DNA from: a virus
IMG/VR virus record: IMGVR_UViG_3300020401_001464
Location: 1-20,922 of that record
DNA length: 20,922 bases
Strand: one strand, 5' to 3'
Shown: piece after piece, positions 1-6,242 of the stretch
How the letters are laid out: each line of letters opens with the position of its first letter
Numbering within the stretch: the first letter of the stretch is position 1
Notes under the pieces: generated by a model
Told to the model about the DNA's origin: nothing
What the model saw: only the letters and a program-made list of their open reading frames with translations
Database searches by the model: none
Program-made: the position numbers and the translations under genes

Positions 1-58
1 CTCCTTTGACTGTGAAATTATTTCCTGCTTGTTCAACTGTATAATCTAACCAAATCAT
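1..58 (-). CDS. Start of an unidentified late gene (partial, runs off the left edge)
   Basis: Only the first 19 codons are inside the window, reading MIWLDYTVEQAGNNFTVKG. The start is well supported: the ATG at 58 follows a strong Shine-Dalgarno (AGGAGGG, about 7 bases upstream) and a TAAATA-type late promoter at 77-84. With T4-like spacing, transcription would begin about 13 bases before the ATG. It is the next gene after the 75-residue protein on the same strand but has its own promoter. Too little protein is visible to name a function. Confidence 0.6.
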   Translation of the reverse strand, partial: MIWLDYTVEQAGNNFTVKG

Positions 59-76
59 TGTTTAGCCCTCCTATAC

Positions 77-84
77 GTATTTAG
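77..84 (-). promoter_or_regulatory. T4-type late promoter (CTAAATAC)
   Basis: The minus strand reads CTAAATAC, close to the T4 late consensus TATAAATA read by the gp55 sigma factor. It sits just upstream of a strong ribosome binding site and the ATG at 58. The same octamer occurs at 13712-13719 in front of another gene. Confidence 0.55.
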
Positions 85-97
85 TTATATGCGTACA

Positions 98-325
98 TTA
101 ACCGCTTACGTAAGGTGACCCGTCCTTGAATTTAGAAAAAAAGTTTTTTTGATGATATATTCTACCTAGTAATTCTTGTATCTCTTGCATTTCAGCTTTT
201 AATTGAGGCGATGTTTCTCCTTGTGCTATTGCTATTCCTCTACGTCCTGCTTTTGCTCTTAATGCTATTTCAATTATTTCTATATCTCTTATACTAAGTT
301 CAAATTTAGTGTTAGGTTTTGGCAT
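98..325 (-). CDS. Small conserved phage protein of unknown function (75 aa)
   Basis: This is a short helical, charged protein that begins MPKPNTKFELSIRDIEIIE and ends in a stretch with KNFFSKFKDG. I recall similar proteins (MPKPNT start, LSxRDxEIIE motif, LLGxxxxQKN near the end) in T4-like marine phages, but know no function. No signal peptide, membrane segment or catalytic motif is seen. Its ATG overlaps the stop of the dehydrogenase gene upstream (TAATG), so it is likely translationally coupled to it and transcribed from the sigma70 promoter at 1697-1725. Confidence 0.8.
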   Translation of the reverse strand: MPKPNTKFELSIRDIEIIEIALRAKAGRRGIAIAQGETSPQLKAEMQEIQELLGRIYHQKNFFSKFKDGSPYVSG

Positions 326-1488
326 TATAATTTTTCCTTAATTTGTTCTACAATATCTTTTGCCGTATATGCACTTAATGTCCAACCAAGATGTCCGTGG
401 CCTGTGTTGTAAAATACTCTTTTTGCATTTTTACTTTGTCTTACTATTGGCATCATATTAGGTGTCATTGGACGCAGTCCTGCCCATGGTGTAATATTTT
501 CTGTATTGATTCCAGGAAATATTTTTTCACTCCATTCTATAAGTGGTTTAATTCTTTTTTGTATGATGTCTGTATTATAGCCGTTGAATTCTGCCGTGCC
601 AGCTACTCGTAATCTATCTTCACCTAGTCTAGCAGTCACAATTTTAGCTTCGTCATCAAGCATACTAGTCCATGGAGCAACTTCAGGTTTGTTTATTGTA
701 ATAGAATAACCTTTTACAGGATAAATGTCTAGTCTATCATTAATAGTTTTAGCTAATGTTCTTGAGCCTATGCCAGCACACACTACTATAGGACCTCGAA
801 AATGATTCAAGTCTTTTAGATGCTGTATAGTCCTTTGGTCATATTTTATTTTATATTTGTCTTTCAAAACCTTAGTTAGTTGTACACAGAATTTGTGTAT
901 ATCACCTGTAAAATCTGTTTGATTAAACATGCCGCCTAGTAATTTTGGAGGAGGCACTAGTGCCGGCTCTATTTCTCTACATTGTTCTGCCGACACTTCC
1001 CATCTATTAAGTCCTGCATTTTTATAAATTTCGTTTACTCTTCTTGCATTTTCAAATTCTTTTTCATTTGTATAGATATGTAAGATTCCCTTTTCAACCT
1101 TATCGAATTTTATATCTTCAAAAAATGCAATTTCTTTTAATAGTTTGTGAGCTTGCAAAGCCATAACACAAGTATCAAATGTGCAATCGTCACTATTGGG
1201 AATGGCAGTGATAAACTTTATCAACCAACTATACTTTTCTATATCAAATGAAGGATTTATTTTTAAAGGAGCATCAGCTTTAGTTAACCATTTGATGCCT
1301 TTGTGTATGCTACGCCAACTGTTCCAAACCTCTGCGTTACTTGCACTAAGTTGTCCGCCATTAGCATAAGAGGTCGCCATGGCAGGATACTTCCGTTCGT
1401 CGTATATTGTAACAGAGTATCCTGCTTTGGCCAAGTAATAGGCAGTTGTTATGCCGGTGATGCCGGCCCCCACTACTGCCGCTTGCAT
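325..1488 (-). CDS. dadA: FAD-dependent D-amino-acid dehydrogenase (DadA-like)
   Basis: A 387-residue flavoprotein of the DAO/DadA family, which oxidises D-amino acids to 2-oxo acids and passes the electrons onward. The N-terminus has the FAD-binding Rossmann fingerprint GAGITG (residues 7-12) followed by TAYYLAKAGYSVTIYDE. The DadA-like TSYANGGQLSASNA segment lies near residue 40. The C-terminal half carries GYSITI, WAGLRPMTPNMMPIV and NTGHGHLGWT (from residue 361), all hallmark DadA segments. The protein is shorter than E. coli DadA (about 430 residues) and lacks its C-terminal tail but looks intact. The start overlaps the stop of the 61-residue gene (TAATG) and its stop overlaps the next start, so the three genes form one operon. 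A glycine or other amine oxidase specificity is possible; the substrate cannot be read from sequence. It is an unusual cargo for a phage. Confidence 0.87.
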   Translation of the reverse strand: MQAAVVGAGITGITTAYYLAKAGYSVTIYDERKYPAMATSYANGGQLSASNAEVWNSWRSIHKGIKWLTKADAPLKINPSFDIEKYSWLIKFITAIPNSDDCTFDTCVMALQAHKLLKEIAFFEDIKFDKVEKGILHIYTNEKEFENARRVNEIYKNAGLNRWEVSAEQCREIEPALVPPPKLLGGMFNQTDFTGDIHKFCVQLTKVLKDKYKIKYDQRTIQHLKDLNHFRGPIVVCAGIGSRTLAKTINDRLDIYPVKGYSITINKPEVAPWTSMLDDEAKIVTARLGEDRLRVAGTAEFNGYNTDIIQKRIKPLIEWSEKIFPGINTENITPWAGLRPMTPNMMPIVRQSKNAKRVFYNTGHGHLGWTLSAYTAKDIVEQIKEKL

Positions 1489-1673
1489 TACATTGAGTTT
1501 TTCTTTTCTTGAATTTCCGCTCTGCGTGCCTTAGTAAGTTTACCAAGATCACCTAATGCTTTTCTTGCTCTTGCTGCCGCGGCTTTTACACCTTTGTCTT
1601 CAAAAGTTTCAGACTCAGCAAGATAGTTATTAAATGCTTGAACAATCTGTTCATGTTGTGATAATTCACTCAT
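1488..1673 (-). CDS. Small basic helical protein of unknown function (61 aa)
   Basis: This 61-residue protein has an acidic N-terminal part (MSELSQHEQIVQAF) and a basic Ala/Lys/Arg-rich C-terminal helix (KAAAARARKALGDLGKL). The composition would suit nucleic-acid or protein binding, but this is inference only. It is the first gene behind a full-consensus sigma70 promoter (1697-1725) and has a good Shine-Dalgarno (AAGGAG) before the ATG at 1673. Its stop overlaps the start of the DadA-like gene. I do not recognise a named family. Confidence 0.78.
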   Translation of the reverse strand: MSELSQHEQIVQAFNNYLAESETFEDKGVKAAAARARKALGDLGKLTKARRAEIQEKKNSM

Positions 1674-1696
1674 TATATTCTCCTTGTAATAAATTG

Positions 1697-1725
1697 ATTA
1701 TACTATATAAAATATTGTTTGTCAA
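1697..1725 (-). promoter_or_regulatory. Full-consensus sigma70 promoter
   Basis: On the minus strand TTGACA (1725-1720) and TATAAT (1702-1697) are separated by exactly 17 bases, matching the bacterial sigma70 consensus at all 12 positions. The predicted start near 1690 leaves a short leader with an AAGGAG ribosome binding site before the ATG at 1673. It should drive the 61-residue gene, dadA and the 75-residue gene with the unmodified host polymerase, so early in infection. Confidence 0.88.
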
Positions 1726-1728
1726 CCA

Positions 1729-2028
1729 TTAATCACCGTTGGCAAATACATCAGTGCTACCAGATGATGCTTTGTTAGGCACCCAACTACCGTGTCCGCT
1801 AGTTGCATCACTTTTTCTATGCACTTTTATGTTGTTTGCATACACATCTGGACTTCCTGCTTTAGCTGGATCACCACATGCTGTTGTATCACCTATACGC
1901 ACAGTTTTTTCGTCGTTAGTATAAACATCAGGTGAACCGGTTTTGTATGCTGTTTGATGAAACGGATTTGGTGTAGGACTTGCGTGTCCTACATGTTTAT
2001 CTTTATTTGTTCTTACAACGCCTGGCAT
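1729..2028 (-). CDS. PAAR-repeat protein, tail spike tip
   Basis: A 99-residue protein of the PAAR family (compare T4 gp5.4), which caps the membrane-puncturing spike of contractile tails and binds a metal at its tip. The start MPGVVR and three spaced turn repeats, GSPDVYTN, GSPDVYAN and GSTDVFAN, are typical of this fold. Scattered His and Cys residues (H12, H15, H24, the Cys of TTACGD, and the His of KVHRK and SGHGS) are candidate metal ligands. It starts inside the stop of the glutaredoxin gene (TAATG), so a virion part sits at the end of a nucleotide-metabolism operon. Confidence 0.85.
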   Translation of the reverse strand: MPGVVRTNKDKHVGHASPTPNPFHQTAYKTGSPDVYTNDEKTVRIGDTTACGDPAKAGSPDVYANNIKVHRKSDATSGHGSWVPNKASSGSTDVFANGD

Positions 2029-2282
2029 TAACTTAAACTATGTCCTGTACCATTATAATTTGTTGCATCAATATAACTTAACAGTTGTTCATAACCGCCT
2101 ATCTTATTATTGTTAATAATGATCTGCGGGAAAGTTCTTGCTTCAGGAAACATTTCCATAACAGTTTGTCTATCAAAGTCTTTACCAAGTTCCAAATACT
2201 TAAACGGATAATTATGTGATTCACAAAGCTGTTTTGCTTTTGTACAAGACGGACATAAACTCTTGCCGTATATCGTTATCAT
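2028..2282 (-). CDS. grx: Glutaredoxin
   Basis: An 84-residue thioredoxin-fold protein with the dithiol active site CPSC at residues 10-13, the cis-proline segment TFPQ near residue 51 and the glutathione-binding GGYEQL at 62-67. Its likely job is to re-reduce the phage ribonucleotide reductase, as T4 NrdC does. Its ATG overlaps the nrdB stop (ATGA) and its stop overlaps the PAAR start, so it is co-transcribed and coupled with nrdB. It is of normal length for a glutaredoxin. Confidence 0.92.
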   Translation of the reverse strand: MITIYGKSLCPSCTKAKQLCESHNYPFKYLELGKDFDRQTVMEMFPEARTFPQIIINNNKIGGYEQLLSYIDATNYNGTGHSLS

Positions 2283-3382
2283 AAACTAAATCCTTTCAAT
2301 GAATCCTTGTCTACATCTTGCTTGATGCCACCTATAATGTAAGATTCAACTTCAGTCTCTTGCGGGGCAACTTGTAGTCCTGAACTACTTAACCAATGTT
2401 GTGTCCAAGGAAGTGGGTTTGTATTTACAGGTTGATCAAATATTGCTTTTAAGTTAAGAGCTTTCAACCTACGGTTAGCAATATATTCTACATATTGATG
2501 AAGCAATGTGCTATTCAATCCAATCATACTACCGTCTTTGAACAAATAGTCTGCCCAATCTTTTTCTTCTGCTACGCACTCACGCCATAGGTCGTAAACA
2601 TCTTCTTCACACTCTTTTGCTATCTTTGCCATGTCAGGATCATCTTTACCCTGTGCCCAAAGTTTTAAAACATGTGTGCTAAGGGCCAGATGTTGTGCTT
2701 CGTCACGTGCAATAAGGGAAATAATCTTTGCACTGCCCTCCATCAATTTTAATTCGCCAAAACCAAATGTGCATGCAAACGATACATAGAAACGTAATCC
2801 TTCTAGAATGTTTACAGTCATCATAGCAAGGTATAATTTCTTTTTGACTTCGTACAGGCTTCCTTGACCTTTGTGCATAAAAGCATCGGCGGCTTCGTTA
2901 AAAGCATCATAATGTTTTGTTACACTTGTTGCTCTATCAATAATTTTTTTATCATCTAAAATAGTATCAAATACTTCGCTAGGATCTGGATATACATTTT
3001 TCATAATATGTGTATAAGAACGACTGTGAATTGTTTCGAAAAAGTCCCAAGTAACAATACAACCTTCTAGTTCTGGTAAAGATACATGAGGTAAAAATGC
3101 AAGGCATGGACCGCGACCTTGAACACTATCTAACAGTGTTTGATATTTTAAGTTTGCAGTAAAAATGTGTTTCTGTTCTGGTCTAAAGTTAGCATAGTCT
3201 GCTCTATCTTTTTGTAGACTTACTTCTTCAGGTCTCCAAAAGTAACCTAGCATTGTTTGATTAAGTTTATCAAACACAGGAAACTTAAACACATCATATC
3301 TTTGTGTATTTTGATCTGCACCAAAGAACATGTTTTGTTTGGTGAAATCTACCTTTTCTTTATTGAACACAGTTTTTGCCAT
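2279..3382 (-). CDS. nrdB: Ribonucleotide reductase class Ia, small (beta) subunit
   Basis: NrdB carries the di-iron/tyrosyl-radical cofactor that starts reduction of ribonucleotides by NrdA. All key residues are present, numbered from the start chosen here: iron ligands D85 (LLDSVQGR), E116 and H119 (ETIHSRSY), E194 (LEGLRFY), E228 and H231 (RDEAQH), and the radical Tyr at 123. The C-terminus DSLKGFSL resembles the tail that docks into NrdA. I chose the ATG at 3382 (MAKTVFNKEK, 367 aa) over the in-frame ATG at 3409. The sigma70 promoter at 3421-3449 predicts transcription starting near 3414, leaving only about 5 bases before 3409. The 3382 start also has an AGGA site upstream and matches the T4/E. 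coli N-terminus. Confidence 0.95.
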   Translation of the reverse strand: MAKTVFNKEKVDFTKQNMFFGADQNTQRYDVFKFPVFDKLNQTMLGYFWRPEEVSLQKDRADYANFRPEQKHIFTANLKYQTLLDSVQGRGPCLAFLPHVSLPELEGCIVTWDFFETIHSRSYTHIMKNVYPDPSEVFDTILDDKKIIDRATSVTKHYDAFNEAADAFMHKGQGSLYEVKKKLYLAMMTVNILEGLRFYVSFACTFGFGELKLMEGSAKIISLIARDEAQHLALSTHVLKLWAQGKDDPDMAKIAKECEEDVYDLWRECVAEEKDWADYLFKDGSMIGLNSTLLHQYVEYIANRRLKALNLKAIFDQPVNTNPLPWTQHWLSSSGLQVAPQETEVESYIIGGIKQDVDKDSLKGFSL

Positions 3383-3420
3383 TTTATAATTCCTAACTTT
3401 CTTTCTCATAATACCTTTGT

Positions 3421-3449
3421 ATTTTACTACAACTTAATTAGCTTGTCAA
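3421..3449 (-). promoter_or_regulatory. Sigma70 promoter for nrdB-grx-PAAR
   Basis: The minus strand has TTGACA (3449-3444), a 17-base spacer and TAAAAT (3426-3421), 11 of 12 consensus positions. It lies at the nrdA stop, so nrdB, glutaredoxin and PAAR can be transcribed independently of nrdA. The predicted start near 3414 supports translation from 3382 rather than 3409. Confidence 0.82.
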
Positions 3450-3451
3450 CA

Positions 3452-5782
3452 TTAAATTGCACAAGCCTCACACATTTCATCTTCTTCGTTTGCCAAAGTT
3501 ACCGGTTCATGTTCTGGTTGATTATCATGCCAACCTAAATTATGTTGCGGCTCTTCCATTGCTTCACTTGGATCTGTCTTATAATCATAAGTGTTTTGAT
3601 AGTAAGAAGTCTTCCAACCCATTTTGTATGTTGTAAGAAGATCCTGTATCATTACACTCATTGGAACTTCATTGTTTTCAAAATGTGTTGGGTTGTAACT
3701 CCAATTACCACTGATAGCTTGGTCGAAAAACTTTTGCATCACAGCCACTGTATTTATATATCCTGTGTTATTTGGCATCTCCCATAACAAAGTATAGTGG
3801 TTCTTTAGTGCCTGATACTGTGGAACAATCTGCTTAAGAGGCCCTTTTTTGCTTTTCTTAACGGACAAGTAGCCTCTAGGTGGTTCGATTCCATTTGTTG
3901 CGTTCGACACAACGGAACTGCTCTCTGAAGGCATCTGTGCGGACAATGTGCTGTGCCGTAAACCGTGTGTTCGTATGTCCTCGCGAAGAGTATCCCAATC
4001 ATATTTTAACTCGTTCTCAACGATAGAATCAACATCTGCCTTATAGGTATCTATAGGGAGGATGCCCTCACTATATTTAGTACGGTTAAAATATTCACAT
4101 GCACCACGCTCTTTTGCAAGTTCATTTGATGCTTTCAACAAATAGTATTGAAATGCTTCTGTAAGATCATGTACAAGTGTCCAGGCTTTCTTGTCTGCAT
4201 AATTTACTTTATTCTTTGCAAGATAATGTGCTAAGCCAATATATCCAATACCAAGGCTTCTTCTTGATTTTGTGCTGATCTCTGCAGCCTTAATTGGATA
4301 ACGCTGATAGTCTATTATTTCTTCTAATGCTCTTACAGCAAGCTCGCATATTTCTTCAAGATCTTCTAATTTTTTTATCAAACCTACATTGATAGCACTA
4401 AGGATACAAAGAGCAATTTCTCCATTTTCATCATCAATATGTTCTAATGGCTTAGTAGGCAATGTGATCTCTTGACACAAGTTACTCATGTACACAGTGT
4501 CTTTAAAAGAGCTATGTGTGTTACAGTGGTCTACGTTCATGATGTAAATACGTCCTGTTTCTGCACGTTCTTTAATTAAGGCAGAAAACAATTCCATTGC
4601 AGGTATAGTTTTCTTTTTGATACTATACGCTCTTTCATATTTTTCATACAATTCCTTAAATTCTTCGGAGTCTCCAAAATATGCTTCATACAATCCTGGA
4701 ACATCATGTGGCGAGAAAAGTGTAATATCGCCGCCGGATAATAATCTTTCATACATAGTTTTGTTAAGCTGAATTGAATAATCTAATTTACGTACACGAT
4801 TATCTTCTGTGCCTTTGTTGTTTTTCAGCACAAGAATATCTTCAATCTCTTGATGCCAAAAAGGAAAATGTGTTGTAGCACTACCACCACGCACACCATT
4901 CTGTGTGCAACACCTTACAGTTGCTTCAAACTTTTTCAAGAATGGGATTATTCCTGTGTGTGCAACTTCTCCTCCTCTGATCTTTGAGTTGACTCCACGG
5001 ATACGTCCTGCGTTAATACCGATACCAGCTCTTTGAGCTGTGTATCTACCGATGGACATGTCCGACGCAAAGATCGAATCGAGTGTGTCGTTACTGTCAA
5101 CAAGAACACAAGAGGCAAACTGCCTAACTGGAGTACGCACTCCGGCCATGACGGGCGTTGGGATATTGAGTTTAAAAAGGGAGGTCGCGTCATAGTATCT
5201 CCTTACATAATACATTCTATCTTCTTTAGGATAATTCGCAAATAATGTTGCGGCAATCATCATATACATAAACTGAGGAGTCTCAAAAACTTCACCTGAT
5301 GATCTATCCTGCACAAGATATTTGTCAACCACCTGACGCAGACCTGCGTAGGTAAAATTTTCATCACGCTTGTGATGAATATAAGAATCTAATTTATCTA
5401 TTTCGTCTTGGGTGTAATAATCTTTTATAGAAGAATCGTAAACACCTCTTTCAATATTAAGATCAATCATGTCTTTGAATGACTTTTGTTCAAAGCCGCC
5501 GAAAACTTCTTTGTATATTCCATAACTTAAGAGTCTTGCGGCCGCATATTGATAATTTGGAGCTTCAAGATTTATCAAATCATTTGCAGAACGTATAAGA
5601 ACTTCTTGTATTTCAGATGTTGCCATGCCATCATAAAATTGTATGTTTGCATTCATTTCAATCTGGCTTGCACTTACCCCAGCCAAACCTTCACAGGCAT
5701 GCATAACAACCTTGTGTATTTTTTCTATGTTTAAGTGTTCTTTTGTACCATCACGTTTGATGATCATTGTTCCGTTTGACAT
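3452..5782 (-). CDS. nrdA: Ribonucleotide reductase class Ia, large (alpha) subunit
   Basis: A 776-residue catalytic subunit that makes deoxyribonucleoside diphosphates; close in length to E. coli NrdA (761). An N-terminal ATP-cone (about residues 6-95, IIKRDGTKEHLNIEKIH) suggests allosteric control. Catalytic residues line up with E. coli: redox Cys C225 (RQFASCVLV) and C459 (EIALC), with N434, C436 and E438 in SNLCQE as the thiyl-radical site. Y727-Y728 (KTSYYQNT) is the radical-transfer pair and the C-terminal CEACAI is the thiol shuttle. NATNGIEPPRGY is also conserved. No intein or intron insertion is seen. The ATG at 5782 has an AGGAG site 6 bases upstream. Upstream lies a late-type ATAAATAC at 5813-5820. 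nrdB follows after a short gap with its own promoter. Confidence 0.97.
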   Translation of the reverse strand: MSNGTMIIKRDGTKEHLNIEKIHKVVMHACEGLAGVSASQIEMNANIQFYDGMATSEIQEVLIRSANDLINLEAPNYQYAAARLLSYGIYKEVFGGFEQKSFKDMIDLNIERGVYDSSIKDYYTQDEIDKLDSYIHHKRDENFTYAGLRQVVDKYLVQDRSSGEVFETPQFMYMMIAATLFANYPKEDRMYYVRRYYDATSLFKLNIPTPVMAGVRTPVRQFASCVLVDSNDTLDSIFASDMSIGRYTAQRAGIGINAGRIRGVNSKIRGGEVAHTGIIPFLKKFEATVRCCTQNGVRGGSATTHFPFWHQEIEDILVLKNNKGTEDNRVRKLDYSIQLNKTMYERLLSGGDITLFSPHDVPGLYEAYFGDSEEFKELYEKYERAYSIKKKTIPAMELFSALIKERAETGRIYIMNVDHCNTHSSFKDTVYMSNLCQEITLPTKPLEHIDDENGEIALCILSAINVGLIKKLEDLEEICELAVRALEEIIDYQRYPIKAAEISTKSRRSLGIGYIGLAHYLAKNKVNYADKKAWTLVHDLTEAFQYYLLKASNELAKERGACEYFNRTKYSEGILPIDTYKADVDSIVENELKYDWDTLREDIRTHGLRHSTLSAQMPSESSSVVSNATNGIEPPRGYLSVKKSKKGPLKQIVPQYQALKNHYTLLWEMPNNTGYINTVAVMQKFFDQAISGNWSYNPTHFENNEVPMSVMIQDLLTTYKMGWKTSYYQNTYDYKTDPSEAMEEPQHNLGWHDNQPEHEPVTLANEEDEMCEACAI

Positions 5783-5812
5783 GTTCTCTCCTATTCTTCT
5801 CTATTTGGTCTG

Positions 5813-5820
5813 GTATTTAT
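5813..5820 (-). promoter_or_regulatory. Possible late promoter (ATAAATAC) upstream of nrdA
   Basis: ATAAATAC on the minus strand overlaps the stop codon of the 141-residue gene and would give a leader of about 24 bases for nrdA. The same sequence also fits a weak sigma70-like pair: TTTACA at 5842-5837, a 17-base spacer and TAAATA. It could therefore serve host polymerase instead. Sequence alone does not decide which. Confidence 0.42.
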
Positions 5821-6242
5821 TGTAAATGATCCATGCTGTAAATCTTCTTGGTATCATATCTCTTTGGCAGATTTTTTGCATAGATTGGTTCTCCGTCGTG
5901 GTGTCCGATAACAGTATCACCTACATGAAGTAGGTACAGAGTAGCAGAATTTTTGCTATCTATAACGATATGTATCTCGAAATTGGTGGTTGAAAAGCGT
6001 TCAGTTAACTGTAAAGAATAACACATACCTAGCACACGACAGAAATCACAATACATGTTTTCTTGTAATAGTTCCCAGGGTGTTGGCCAAGTTGTTTTAT
6101 CATATGGGTCTGTATGTATGCTTACAGTTGGTGCTTGATTATAAAAATCTAATGTGTCTTTGAATGGATCATTAGAGCTTTCTAATGACTTTCTAAAATG
6201 TGACCAGGCGACTAATCGTTGATCATAATTTTTATCAAACAT
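5817..6242 (-). CDS. Conserved phage protein of unknown function with Cys motif (141 aa)
   Basis: A soluble 141-residue protein starting MFDKNYDQRLVAWSHFRKSL. It contains a Cys-rich core, YCDFCRVLGMCYSLQLTERF (C-x2-C-x5-C), which could bind metal or be redox active, although no known family is recognised. The WPTPWELL and FEIHIVID segments look like a compact alpha/beta fold. From memory similar proteins occur in T4-like marine phages beside tail genes. Its ATG overlaps the stop of the tail-fibre gene (TAATG), so it is probably coupled to it and may be a tail-associated or assembly protein. Confidence 0.78.
   Translation of the reverse strand: MFDKNYDQRLVAWSHFRKSLESSNDPFKDTLDFYNQAPTVSIHTDPYDKTTWPTPWELLQENMYCDFCRVLGMCYSLQLTERFSTTNFEIHIVIDSKNSATLYLLHVGDTVIGHHDGEPIYAKNLPKRYDTKKIYSMDHLQ

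Noticed and set aside
3383-3409. Upstream ATG at 3409 for nrdB
   Set aside because: The sigma70 promoter predicts transcription starting about 5 bases before it, and the NrdB family N-terminus begins at the ATG at 3382.
3882-3892. GGTTCGATTCC, like a tRNA T-loop
   Set aside because: It encodes part of the conserved NGIEPPRGY segment of NrdA on the minus strand and no cloverleaf surrounds it.
3452-5782. Intein or intron in nrdA, common in phage reductase genes
   Set aside because: The protein is 776 residues and aligns end to end with E. coli NrdA with no large insertion.
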